Assembly (NCBI GenBank): GCA_016710625.1
Contig: JADJVK010000006.1
Span: 100,863 to 164,862, forward strand
Length of the DNA: 64,000 bases
Direction of reading: 5' to 3'
Source: Saprospiraceae bacterium
GTDB taxonomy: Bacteria > Bacteroidota > Bacteroidia > Chitinophagales > Saprospiraceae
Of the stretch, positions 44,952 to 52,448 are shown in pieces. The number at the start of each line of letters is the position of its first letter. Positions within the stretch are counted from its first letter, which is position 1. The translations under genes and the position numbers were made by a program. Below the pieces are notes generated by a model. It made no database searches. It worked only from the letters and a program-made list of their open reading frames with translations, and was not told the origin of the DNA.

Positions 44952-45368
44952 ATGTTATGGAAAAATAATGTTTCACTTGAGTATTTTAATCAAATTTCGG
45001 TGAACACGTTGAATGAAACTTTGAGTATTGAATTTATATCCATCGGAAATGATTTTTTAGTGGCAAAGATGCAAGTGGATCATCGTCATCGTCAACCAGC
45101 AGGATTGCTTCACGGTGGTGCAAATGTAGTATTAGCGGAGACTTTAGGAAGTGTTGCATCCTACTTAGCAACAGAAGACCCGATGCAAAAGAAAATTGTG
45201 GGAATTGAAATTAATGCAAATCACTTAAGAGCAGTAAAAGAGGGATATGTATATGGAAAAGTTACCGAAATAAAAGTAGGCAAAACATTACATGTTTGGC
45301 AAATCGAAATTAAAGACGAAAAGGAGCAGTTGACCTGTGTTTCGAGGATTACCGTTGGTGTTTTTTAA
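44952..45368 (+). CDS. Hotdog-fold thioesterase (PaaI/YdiI-MenI type)
   Basis: 138 residues. The PaaI-type signature is HRHRQPAGLLHGGANVVLAETLGSVAS read in parts: the HGG turn and the Glu of LAET are the usual catalytic elements, followed by GIEINANHLRAVKEG. YdiI/MenI homologues hydrolyse 1,4-dihydroxy-2-naphthoyl-CoA in menaquinone synthesis, and related enzymes act on other aryl- or acyl-CoAs; the sequence favours the YdiI branch but does not prove the substrate. It is cytoplasmic and probably a tetramer. Its stop lies 9 bases before the tRNA-like direct repeat at 45377. Confidence 0.9.
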   Translation: MLWKNNVSLEYFNQISVNTLNETLSIEFISIGNDFLVAKMQVDHRHRQPAGLLHGGANVVLAETLGSVASYLATEDPMQKKIVGIEINANHLRAVKEGYVYGKVTEIKVGKTLHVWQIEIKDEKEQLTCVSRITVGVF

Positions 45369-45376
45369 AGAAATTA

Positions 45377-45393
45377 AGTGGTCTTGCCAAGAA
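45377..45393. repeat. attR-like copy of the tRNA-Arg 3' end
   Basis: AGTGGTCTTGCCAAGAA is identical to 46913-46929. It contains the complement of the tRNA T-arm 3' strand, acceptor 3' strand and discriminator base. No tRNA can be folded here. Confidence 0.7.
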
Positions 45394-45614
45394 ACTATTG
45401 TTTTTAATACTATATGAATTACATCATACTTATTTGATATAAAATAATGAATTCGATTTAAATGCATGATTAATAGTATATTATATGAATTTATTTGAAA
45501 TAAATTATGATTATTATAATGGTTTTTATCTATTTAGATTTTAACTTTTCGTTTAAAAACTAATTGCAAATCTTATGATTATTATCTTATTTTGTTGAAA
45601 TTAAAATTTATCTA

Positions 45615-45827
45615 ATGTCTATTGCAACAATAAAATTCAAAACTGAAAAGCAAAAAGAAGAAATCCTCCAATTTGCTAAAGAAAAGGGTTTGGATATTAC
45701 GATTGAAAGTAAAAATAAACTTACGCTATCTGAAAAAGAAGATTTAGGATTATTAATGCTTATGAAAAAGGCAGACAGATCAAAAAAAGTTAGTAGAGAC
45801 AAAATAATGAATGGTTTAAAAATATGA
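45615..45827 (+). CDS. Small antitoxin-like protein, 70 aa, without partner
   Basis: It begins MSIATIKFKTEKQKEEILQFAKEKGLDITIES and continues LTLSEKEDLGLLMLMKKADRSKKVSRDKIMNGL. A short strand-helix N-terminus, a charged linker and a helical tail with a VSRDKIM motif are typical of small Bacteroidota antitoxins paired with RelE-type toxins. No plus-strand toxin follows; the next gene is convergent 15 bases away. It is probably an orphan antitoxin, or a remnant of a pair inside the putative island. Confidence 0.6.
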   Translation: MSIATIKFKTEKQKEEILQFAKEKGLDITIESKNKLTLSEKEDLGLLMLMKKADRSKKVSRDKIMNGLKI

Positions 45828-45841
45828 TAACAACATTTTTA

Positions 45842-46285
45842 TTACAAAATTCTTTTATATTTATTTTTTATTGAATTTGAATTTTTAAGACAAGCAATTA
45901 AATTATCAAATAACTTTACCTTCATTTTGCCAAATATTATATAATCTATTCCTTCATTCTGATAATTTTCCTTCAAAATATCAATAGAATAATCATCAAT
46001 TTGATGACCATAAATATAGGTTGTAAAAGGGAAAGACTTATGACATTCAGTTATTTCAGTATTGGATTTAATTATAAAACAATCTAAATTAATTTCATTA
46101 TCATTTAAACATCCAAAATCAATATTTATGTAAGCTGGTATTGTTCTTGATCTTGTTGGAAGAGAAGCAATAATGTTTGAATTATTATTATATGCTTTTA
46201 AAACTATAAAGTATTTAGGTTTTGCAGTATTGCCATTTTTGAAATAGAATGGATCAAAATAAATAATAGTACCTTCCTCAAACAT
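45842..46285 (-). CDS. PemK/MazF-like toxin candidate, partner of the Panacea antitoxin
   Basis: 147 residues beginning MFEEGTIIYFDPFYFKNGN, then AKPKYFIVLKAYNNNSNIIASLPTRS, CFIIKSNTEITECHKSFPFTTYIYGHQI and a C-terminal helix. The opening strand, the KPKYFIVL core and the ASLPT strand recall the SH3-like barrel of PemK/MazF toxins, but the catalytic residues cannot be assigned with confidence. Its start is two bases after the stop of the displaced Panacea tail (TAA-AT-ATG), so both belong to one minus-strand operon with the antitoxin first. If the fold is right, it is an mRNA endonuclease. Confidence 0.5.
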   Translation of the reverse strand: MFEEGTIIYFDPFYFKNGNTAKPKYFIVLKAYNNNSNIIASLPTRSRTIPAYINIDFGCLNDNEINLDCFIIKSNTEITECHKSFPFTTYIYGHQIDDYSIDILKENYQNEGIDYIIFGKMKVKLFDNLIACLKNSNSIKNKYKRIL

Positions 46286-46287
46286 AT

Positions 46288-46446
46288 TTAGTGTGATTCT
46301 AAGAAATCATTATAAATTTCTAATTTTTTTTCATCATGTATTATTAATAATGACATATCAATAAAAATATTAGTACTATAAATTTTTCAGATTCTAATAA
46401 TTCTAATACATTATTTTTAAGCAGTTAAGTGCCAGGCGAATTTTCC
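46288..46446 (-). pseudogene. Displaced 3' end of the Panacea antitoxin gene
   Basis: After the TAG that ends the main piece, one neighbouring frame reads HRENSP, which completes the Panacea motif YTHRENSPW. The sequence then reads NNVLELLESEKF and, after another shift, TNIFIDMSLLIIHDEKKLEIY to ESH and a TAA at 46288-46290. Two or three small indels therefore separate the main piece from a natural C-terminus that ends two bases before the toxin start. It is either decay or sequence error. Confidence 0.5.
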
Positions 46447-46857
46447 CTATGTATAATTATTTAAATTTTTAGCTGATGCATCTCCAAATTTACTTATTAC
46501 ATAATCTAAAATCTGTAAATCATTTTCAGAAAATTCATCATTATTAAAAGATTGATTTGGTTTGATTATTTTAAATTCATATTGATTATCAAACATTACG
46601 AAATCTTTTAAAAGAATTGGTTCATCTGATAAATCGATAAAGAATTCCTCAGATACTGGACCGTATTTCCATAATTTATATTTTAAATTTAAAAATGGAA
46701 TACCATGTTTTTTTATAGATATTTCATCTAAAATATAAAGTAATTTTAAAAGTTTAGTTTTAGATAAATCCTTTATTCTATCGCATAAGTATATAACAGT
46801 ATTACCTACTTTTTGTAGTTGATCTTCTGATAAAATTTGATAAGAACTAGTATTCAT
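46447..46857 (-). CDS. Panacea-domain (DUF4065, SocA/PanA-like) antitoxin, 3'-interrupted
   Basis: 136 residues with the DUF4065 hallmarks VIYLCDRIKDLSKTKLLKLLYILDE and FLNLKYKLWKYGPVSEEFFIDL. Panacea (PanA) domains neutralise many unrelated toxins when encoded upstream of them. The protein ends SAKNLNNYT at a stop codon just where the conserved THxExxPW motif should follow, and that motif is present in another frame downstream. The complete protein would be about 190 aa. It is the first gene of the minus-strand pair with the PemK-like gene, inside the tRNA-Arg-bounded block. Confidence 0.75.
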   Translation of the reverse strand: MNTSSYQILSEDQLQKVGNTVIYLCDRIKDLSKTKLLKLLYILDEISIKKHGIPFLNLKYKLWKYGPVSEEFFIDLSDEPILLKDFVMFDNQYEFKIIKPNQSFNNDEFSENDLQILDYVISKFGDASAKNLNNYT

Positions 46858-46866
46858 AACTAATTA

Positions 46867-46874
46867 CAAAATTA
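46867..46874 (-). promoter_or_regulatory. Putative -7 element (TAATTTTG) of the Panacea operon
   Basis: Minus-strand match to TAnnTTTG only 9 bases before the ATG at 46857, which would give an almost leaderless mRNA. Confidence 0.4.
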
Positions 46875-46912
46875 TAGGAATTTTTAAACAAATGAAGAAA
46901 AAATTATCATTT

Positions 46913-46929
46913 AGTGGTCTTGCCAAGAA
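46913..46929. repeat. attL-like direct repeat inside the tRNA-Arg 3' end
   Basis: AGTGGTCTTGCCAAGAA, identical to 45377-45393 and in the same orientation. It covers the tRNA 3' end plus two flanking bases. Confidence 0.75.
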
Positions 46930-46986
46930 TCGAACTTGGATCTAACGTTTAGGAAACGTCTATTCTATCCGTTGAACTACAGGACC
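46915..46986 (-). tRNA. tRNA-Arg (anticodon CCT)
   Basis: A full cloverleaf folds on the minus strand: acceptor GGTCCTG with CAAGACC (one C-A mismatch at pair 5-68), D arm GTTC/GAAT, anticodon stem GACGT/ACGTT with loop TTCCTAA (anticodon CCT, reading AGG), and T arm CCAAG TTCGATT CTTGG. The discriminator is A, and CCA is not encoded. Its 5' end is three bases after the stop of the gene at 46990, so it is probably co-transcribed with that gene. Confidence 0.95.
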
Positions 46987-46989
46987 ATT

Positions 46990-47523
46990 TTATTTTTCTT
47001 TTTTCTTGAACCAGCCGTCCCAGAATTTTAGTTTGTTCCAATCTACTGTAAATGTTCTTTTGGTGAAAACATATCGCAAAGATAATGCAACTTGACTATC
47101 AAAATCGGAGCGGCCTCCCAAAAGATAGACTGCTGGCTTGATGTCGTATGAAATATTCAAACGGTCGATGGTGAATTCTAAGCCAGCAATACCAGCTATT
47201 CCAGCACCATTAGAGACAGTTGGATCTGTTTTTACTCCTAGAAATTGAGCTTGGATTCCGCCTCCAAAATAGATATTTAATCTTCGGCTCAAAACAGGAA
47301 AATGCTTTTCTCCCAAAATGGCAATGGTCAAATCCTTGTTCCTATCTTTAAATGATTGGGTAGCAAGGCCTTCTATCGTCCATTTGCTCTCCAATAACCT
47401 TTTATAAGTAACACCAAATTCGCCACCACCGATTCTTATCCCACCAGCATCTATGTATGATTGACTCAAACAACTATTAATTCCCGCAAATATAATAAGA
47501 ATTACAAAAATAAATTTATTCAT
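46990..47523 (-). CDS. Small outer-membrane beta-barrel protein, hypothetical
   Basis: 177 residues with a signal peptide (MNKFIFVILIIFAGINSCLSQS). The mature part alternates Gly/aromatic beta strands (GGEFGVTYKRLLESKWTIEGLATQSF, LNIYFGGGIQAQFLG, LNISYDIKPAVYLLGG, VALSLRYVFTKR), the pattern of an eight-stranded barrel. The tail is WDGWFKKKEK. The role is unknown. It lies directly upstream of the tRNA-Arg gene on the same strand, with a promoter candidate at 47561. Confidence 0.75.
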   Translation of the reverse strand: MNKFIFVILIIFAGINSCLSQSYIDAGGIRIGGGEFGVTYKRLLESKWTIEGLATQSFKDRNKDLTIAILGEKHFPVLSRRLNIYFGGGIQAQFLGVKTDPTVSNGAGIAGIAGLEFTIDRLNISYDIKPAVYLLGGRSDFDSQVALSLRYVFTKRTFTVDWNKLKFWDGWFKKKEK

Positions 47524-47560
47524 TCTATTTTTTGAACAATAACGAAATTGGTATCTTTTG

Positions 47561-47568
47561 CAAATATA
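47561..47568 (-). promoter_or_regulatory. Putative -7 element (TATATTTG) of the beta-barrel/tRNA-Arg unit
   Basis: Minus-strand exact TAnnTTTG match, 38 bases before the ATG at 47523. Confidence 0.45.
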
Positions 47569-47659
47569 GAAAAATTATTATTATACATTTATTAACATAA
47601 TTTTCATTAATAGGTAAAAAATCGTTTTTTTGTGTTAGATTTTCAAAACGAAATTTAAA

Positions 47660-48208
47660 GTGAGTAGCAAATTAATTTCTTATTTGAAGTTTTACTGGAA
47701 TGCAACGACTGTTTACCATCTCCAAGCTCCAATGGCATCCGACATTGCTCAAATAGTGTTGAATGACCATCGTTGGTATTATATTTTCGATGAAATTAAG
47801 ACATTAAGTGGGAAAATGGATCACCCAAAAGGAAGAAAACTTTTTAGGTTATTACAATATTTCAAACCCAATTCCATTACAATTCATCCAGAAAATAGTG
47901 AATTTCAAGTGTATTTACCCAAAATTAAATTTCAGAATTCCTCTTTTGAAAATTTTATATTTGTAGATTCAGAAATGGATTTTACTGAAATAAAAAAAAT
48001 AATAGGAAATAATGGCGTAATGATTTTAAATAATCCATATAATAAGTCTGACCTGCAAAATCAATTAAAGGAAGATAAAGATATACAACTGACCTTGAAT
48101 TTTCATTATTTTTTAATCGGTGTTAGACATTCAAATTTGCTTGAAAAACAACACTTTGACGTGATTGATTTTTGGAAAAAACCTTGGAAAATTGGGTTGT
48201 TTGTATAA
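47660..48208 (+). CDS. Degenerate class I methyltransferase-like protein
   Basis: 182 residues from a GTG start; no ATG alternative exists upstream. The N-terminus (SYLKFYWNATTVYHLQAPMASDIAQIVL, HRWYYIFDEI, GRKLFRLLQYFKP) and the C-terminus (FHYFLIGVRHSNLLEKQHFDVIDFWKKPWKIGLF) match a Bacteroidota SAM-dependent methyltransferase family that is usually about 240 aa. The SAM-binding segment, normally ILELGTSLGxST after the FKP motif, reads SITIHPENSEFQ here, and about 60 residues of the Rossmann core are missing. It probably cannot bind SAM and may have a structural or regulatory role. It lies 15 bases before sbcD in the same direction. Confidence 0.55.
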   Translation: MSSKLISYLKFYWNATTVYHLQAPMASDIAQIVLNDHRWYYIFDEIKTLSGKMDHPKGRKLFRLLQYFKPNSITIHPENSEFQVYLPKIKFQNSSFENFIFVDSEMDFTEIKKIIGNNGVMILNNPYNKSDLQNQLKEDKDIQLTLNFHYFLIGVRHSNLLEKQHFDVIDFWKKPWKIGLFV

Positions 48209-48223
48209 TCAAAAAAATAATCA

Positions 48224-49435
48224 ATGAAAATTCTACATACTGCTGATTGGCATATTGGAAAAATGCTCTATAAATACGATTTAAATGAAGATTTGAAGCT
48301 TTTTTTTGATTGGCTAATTGATTATGTCACAACTGAAAATATAGATTTGCTCTTGGTGGCAGGGGATATTTTCGACTTGGCAAATCCATCGAATAGGGAT
48401 ATTCGATTTTATTATGAGGTGTTGTATCGATTGAATCAAAGCAAGACAAAAGTCATTATAACTGGTGGGAATCATGATTCAATCAGTATGTTGGATGCAC
48501 CAAAAAATATATTAAACTCTTTTCAGATTCAAGTTGTTGGAGGCGTTCCTGATCAAATAGAAGAGGAAATTATTCCGATATATGATGCTGAAAATCAGTT
48601 GCAATGTGTCGTTTTAGCAGTTCCGTTTTTGAGAGATAAAGACCTTCGGAAATCAGTCTCTGCTGATATTGACCAAAATAAAGCAGCGATAGAAAAAGCA
48701 GCAATTAAAGCACATTACGACCAATTGGTTGAAATATCCTTGTCGAAATACGGTGCAGATACGCCCATTATTGCAATGGGGCATTTGTTTATGCAAGGGG
48801 CAGAAACATCTGATAGTGAAAGAGATATACATATCGGAAATTTAGGTGGAATCAGCTCTGATATCATTCATAGTAGGATTGATTACATGGCTTTGGGGCA
48901 TATTCACAAACCTCAAAGAATAGGAAAATCAGATAAGATTCGTTATAGCGGTTCGCCGATATTTTTAGATTTTTCAGAAAGAAATTACGAAAAACAAGTC
49001 ATTGAAATAAAGATTGAACAGCAAAAAATTATCGACATTCAATCTATAAAAGTGCCTAAAAACAGGGAATTGGTGAAGTTTTCTGGCGACTTTAAAAAAA
49101 TAGAGCAACAACTCATGCATTATCAACCAGAAAACCGATTAACGGCTTTGGTTGAACTAGAAATCGTTGAAGACCAATTTGATCCATCTATAATTAATTT
49201 GCAGAATGAGTTGACAGAAGCGGCTCCATTTGGAAATTATAAGATAATCAAAACGAGATTGTCTTTTAAGAACAAGCTAGAAAACATAGAATTATTGGCT
49301 AATCATGAGCATATTATGAATTTTTCCCCCAAAGAAGTTTTTCAAAAGAGGTTGGATGCCGAAATAATAGATGCAACGTTAAGACAGGAATTGATGGAGG
49401 CTTATCATATTTTATTAGAAGAAATGCAAGATTGA
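48224..49435 (+). CDS. sbcD: Exonuclease SbcD (Mre11-type nuclease subunit)
   Basis: 403 residues. Calcineurin-type phosphoesterase motifs are in order: HTADWHIGK (5-13), VAGDIFDLANP, TGGNHDSISM, IAMGHLFM and LGHIHKPQ. A capping domain follows with RYSGSPIFLDFSE. With SbcC it forms the Mre11-Rad50-like complex, a Mn2+-dependent nuclease that opens hairpins and cleaves DNA ends and protein-blocked termini. It is cytoplasmic. Its stop is one base before the sbcC start, so the pair is an operon. Confidence 0.97.
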   Translation: MKILHTADWHIGKMLYKYDLNEDLKLFFDWLIDYVTTENIDLLLVAGDIFDLANPSNRDIRFYYEVLYRLNQSKTKVIITGGNHDSISMLDAPKNILNSFQIQVVGGVPDQIEEEIIPIYDAENQLQCVVLAVPFLRDKDLRKSVSADIDQNKAAIEKAAIKAHYDQLVEISLSKYGADTPIIAMGHLFMQGAETSDSERDIHIGNLGGISSDIIHSRIDYMALGHIHKPQRIGKSDKIRYSGSPIFLDFSERNYEKQVIEIKIEQQKIIDIQSIKVPKNRELVKFSGDFKKIEQQLMHYQPENRLTALVELEIVEDQFDPSIINLQNELTEAAPFGNYKIIKTRLSFKNKLENIELLANHEHIMNFSPKEVFQKRLDAEIIDATLRQELMEAYHILLEEMQD

Positions 49436-49436
49436 G

Positions 49437-50555
49437 ATGAAAATAGACAAAATACGATTCCAAAATATTCATTCTTTGAAAGGATATCATGAGATAGATT
49501 TTTCTAATCCACCATTGTGTAATAGCGGATTGTTTGCCATAACAGGACCAACCGGAGCAGGAAAATCCACCATATTAGATGTTATCACTTTGGCTTTATT
49601 CAACCAAATTCCAAGATTCGACAAAAAAATAACAACTACAGAAATTGAAAAAATTGGCTCAGTCGTTACCCATTTTGAAGATAAAGCATTCGCTGAAATC
49701 GATTATCAATCCAACGACAAAAAGTACAGATCAACTTGGGAAATAGAAAAAAATAGCAAAAAGAATTGGAAGGATTATGAAATGAAGATTGCAGAACTTC
49801 CTAGCGGACAGATACTTGATATTAAAAAAGGTGGAGTTCCTGCTGAGAATGAGAGAATTATCGGATTAAATTATAACCAATTTATTCGGTCGATACTTTT
49901 ATCGCAAGGTGAATTTGCTAAATTCCTAAAATCTGACGAAAAAGAAAGGGCGGAGCTCTTGGAGAGCATTACTGGAACTGAAATCTATCGTGAAATAGGG
50001 AAGGCTGCTTTTCAGAAAGCAAAGACGAAAAAGGAAGAAATTGATTTGAAAAAGAAATCGATAGCAGCGATTGAAGTTTGGTCAGAAGCTGAAATTGAAG
50101 CCAAAAATAATTTATTAAAAGAATTTAAACTCCTGATAGCTTCACTGAAACAAAATATCTCGGTGGATCTTGAAAAAATAAATAATATCAAGAAATACAA
50201 GGAGTTAAAAGTCAAGTCTGAGAATTTAATAGAAGAAAAAGGAAAACTTGAACAGAGAAAAGCGGTGTTTCAACCCTACCAATTGAAACTTGAAAAACAT
50301 GAGCAATTAGATAATTATAGAGGAATTATTTCAGTAATAACCGCTGATAAAGCAAGCTTAGTAGCTCTAGAAAGCCGCTTACAATCAAATGTAAAAAGCA
50401 TTACAGAATTACAGATGGAATTGTCCGATGCCCTTCGTGAAATGACTACATTTACTCACGAAGAAGTTGATAGTGATAATTTTATGATGGTGATGAAGCA
50501 TTTTGAAATGAAAATTATCGACTTTGACAAACAACTTTCCCACCTGAAAATCTAG
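49437..50555 (+). CDS. sbcC: Exonuclease SbcC (Rad50-type ATPase), 5' piece
   Basis: 372 residues with the N-terminal ATPase half: MKIDKIRFQNIHSLKGY, Walker A GPTGAGKS at 37-44, and the Q-loop segment RSILLSQGEFAKFLKSDEKERAELLE, then the start of the first coiled-coil arm. The frame ends at 50555 because of a break in CCC at 50539-50541. One added C gives QLSPPENLGIEQKENF and continues in the next piece. The full protein would be about 1,003 aa, normal for SbcC. Confidence 0.92.
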   Translation: MKIDKIRFQNIHSLKGYHEIDFSNPPLCNSGLFAITGPTGAGKSTILDVITLALFNQIPRFDKKITTTEIEKIGSVVTHFEDKAFAEIDYQSNDKKYRSTWEIEKNSKKNWKDYEMKIAELPSGQILDIKKGGVPAENERIIGLNYNQFIRSILLSQGEFAKFLKSDEKERAELLESITGTEIYREIGKAAFQKAKTKKEEIDLKKKSIAAIEVWSEAEIEAKNNLLKEFKLLIASLKQNISVDLEKINNIKKYKELKVKSENLIEEKGKLEQRKAVFQPYQLKLEKHEQLDNYRGIISVITADKASLVALESRLQSNVKSITELQMELSDALREMTTFTHEEVDSDNFMMVMKHFEMKIIDFDKQLSHLKI

Positions 50556-50629
50556 GAATAGAACAAAAGGAAAATTTCATAAAACTAATCAAACAGGATA
50601 ATTTTGAATTCAATTCAGTCTTAAGAGAT

Positions 50630-52447
50630 TTGGGTAACAAAACTGAAGAGCGATGGGCTTTTGTTTTACAAAAATTGTCATCATTAAATTTAGACCCTAC
50701 TATTCAAGAAACAGATATTGAAATCCAACAAATCATAAAAGAAATTCAAGTAAAAAATGAAAAATTAGCTTTTAATGCTCAATTAATCAAAACACTTTCA
50801 TCTTTAAAAATTGATATTGAAAATATAGAATTGAAACTTCAAGAAAATTTAAAATCCAATAAAGTGGGCAATGAAAAGCATCGTAAACTATTGGAAAACA
50901 AGAAGATAATTGAAGGGAAAATCCAAGTGTTAAGGGCTGAAAAGGAAAAGCAATACAAAATTGCAACCTTTGAAGACCATCGAAAAACACTCAAGCCAGA
51001 GGAAGCTTGTCCACTATGTGGAGCTACCGAACATCCTTATTTGACGCATCAGGAATTGATCGAATTTGGAAATGTTTCCTTTGACCTGACCACAAAAGAA
51101 CTGGAATTAAAGTCAATTGAAAAAGAAATTTCGGAAACCTCAAACCTAATATCGAAAAACGAAGGTATTATTGAAAGTCTCCAAAAAAATATAGCTCACA
51201 ACAATATACAAATTCAAGAAATTGAATCGAAAATCGATCATGAATACAAAACTGTTGCTTTAGAAACGATTGAAAAAGACTTGGAAAAAACACAGTCAGC
51301 CCATAAAAAATGGACGCAAGAATTACAAAATAGGGGAGAGCGAAGACAACTTGAAAATATAAAAGAGGTTTTAGAAAAGCTGAAAACCATCCAAACTAAC
51401 TATATATCAATCGATAAGGAAAGAAAAAAATTATATTCTGGAACTGACATCAATGGAGATGCTGATAAAATTCAAAACAAATTCACGAATGCACTTGGAA
51501 GTATAAAAGTTTTGGAAAGTAAAAATATTGAAATTGCAGAATCTAAAGAAAAGTTGTCTAATGAATTGAATATCAAAGTAAAAGAATTGGAAGCGGCTTT
51601 GATTGGGTTAGGATATTCTTCGATTGAGGAAGCGAAATCTCATATTTTGGAAGATGTTTCTCTGACTAAAATAAAAAATGAAAAAGCTAATATTTCCCAA
51701 ATTGAAATTGAAATTAACAATTCAAATCTTAATGTAGAAAAAGGACTTGCAGAAATGCAGTTTATCGAAGGTGAGGTACAAAATCTTTCCAATATAGAAA
51801 ATCTGATTAAAGAAAATGAAAATAAAAGGGACCAGACAAGCCATCAGATGGGAGCAATTGAACTTGAAATTGAGCAAAACAAAGAAAGGCAAAAAGCCAT
51901 AAAAGAAGCTCAATTGCAGCTTGAAATACTTGAAAAAACTGCTAAAAACTGGTTGATACTGGATGCTTATATTGGTGATGCTACTGGAAATAAGTATGCA
52001 AAATTTGCACAAAACCTCAACCTGTCCTATTTGATCTCATTTGCTAATAATCGGTTGAAGTCCTTGACAGACAGGTATTTATTGACCAATAATGATCAAG
52101 ATGGCGATTTCAGAATCATAGATTTATACCAAGGGAGTACCATTCGTAGTGTCAAAACACTTTCAGGAGGAGAGTCATTTTTGGTGAGCCTTGCTTTGGC
52201 ATTGAGCCTTTCCGATTTGGCATCCAGAAATGTAAAATTGGAGAGTCTGTTTATCGATGAAGGTTTCGGAACTTTGGATGCCGAGACATTAGAACTTTCC
52301 ATAGTCACTTTGGAGAAATTGCAAGCAGAGAGCAATCGAACAATCGGAATTATTTCACATATTGATTCCTTGAAAGAGCGAATCAATACTCAAATTCAAA
52401 TTGAGAAAAACAATATTGGCTATAGTGTCATTAATATTGTTGGATAA
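50630..52447 (+). CDS. sbcC: Exonuclease SbcC, 3' piece (zinc hook and C-terminal ATPase)
   Basis: 605 residues from a TTG that is internal; the same frame is open and homologous from about 50542. It contains coiled coil, the zinc-hook motif EACPLCGATEHPY, the returning coiled coil, and the C-terminal ATPase lobe with the signature TLSGGESFLVSLALAL, Walker B LFIDEGFGTLD and the terminal SHIDSLKERI. Both halves of SbcC look intact in sequence, so a single base separates them from a functional gene. The stop is one base from the convergent cytochrome gene. Confidence 0.92.
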   Translation: MGNKTEERWAFVLQKLSSLNLDPTIQETDIEIQQIIKEIQVKNEKLAFNAQLIKTLSSLKIDIENIELKLQENLKSNKVGNEKHRKLLENKKIIEGKIQVLRAEKEKQYKIATFEDHRKTLKPEEACPLCGATEHPYLTHQELIEFGNVSFDLTTKELELKSIEKEISETSNLISKNEGIIESLQKNIAHNNIQIQEIESKIDHEYKTVALETIEKDLEKTQSAHKKWTQELQNRGERRQLENIKEVLEKLKTIQTNYISIDKERKKLYSGTDINGDADKIQNKFTNALGSIKVLESKNIEIAESKEKLSNELNIKVKELEAALIGLGYSSIEEAKSHILEDVSLTKIKNEKANISQIEIEINNSNLNVEKGLAEMQFIEGEVQNLSNIENLIKENENKRDQTSHQMGAIELEIEQNKERQKAIKEAQLQLEILEKTAKNWLILDAYIGDATGNKYAKFAQNLNLSYLISFANNRLKSLTDRYLLTNNDQDGDFRIIDLYQGSTIRSVKTLSGGESFLVSLALALSLSDLASRNVKLESLFIDEGFGTLDAETLELSIVTLEKLQAESNRTIGIISHIDSLKERINTQIQIEKNNIGYSVINIVG

Positions 52448-52448
52448 A

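Larger units (their letters stand above)
45377..46929. mobile_element. Candidate tRNA-Arg-integrated mini-island carrying toxin-antitoxin genes
   Basis: The block is bounded by identical 17-bp direct repeats (45377-45393 and 46913-46929). The right copy is the 3' end of the tRNA-Arg gene, the classic target of tyrosine integrases, and the block extends from the 3' side of the tRNA, as expected for an integrated element. The contents are an antitoxin-like gene (45615), a PemK-like gene (45842) and a Panacea-type antitoxin gene (46288-46857), all very AT-rich. No integrase is present, so it would be a non-autonomous or decayed island kept by its toxin-antitoxin module. That it is mobile is an inference. 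Confidence 0.55.
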
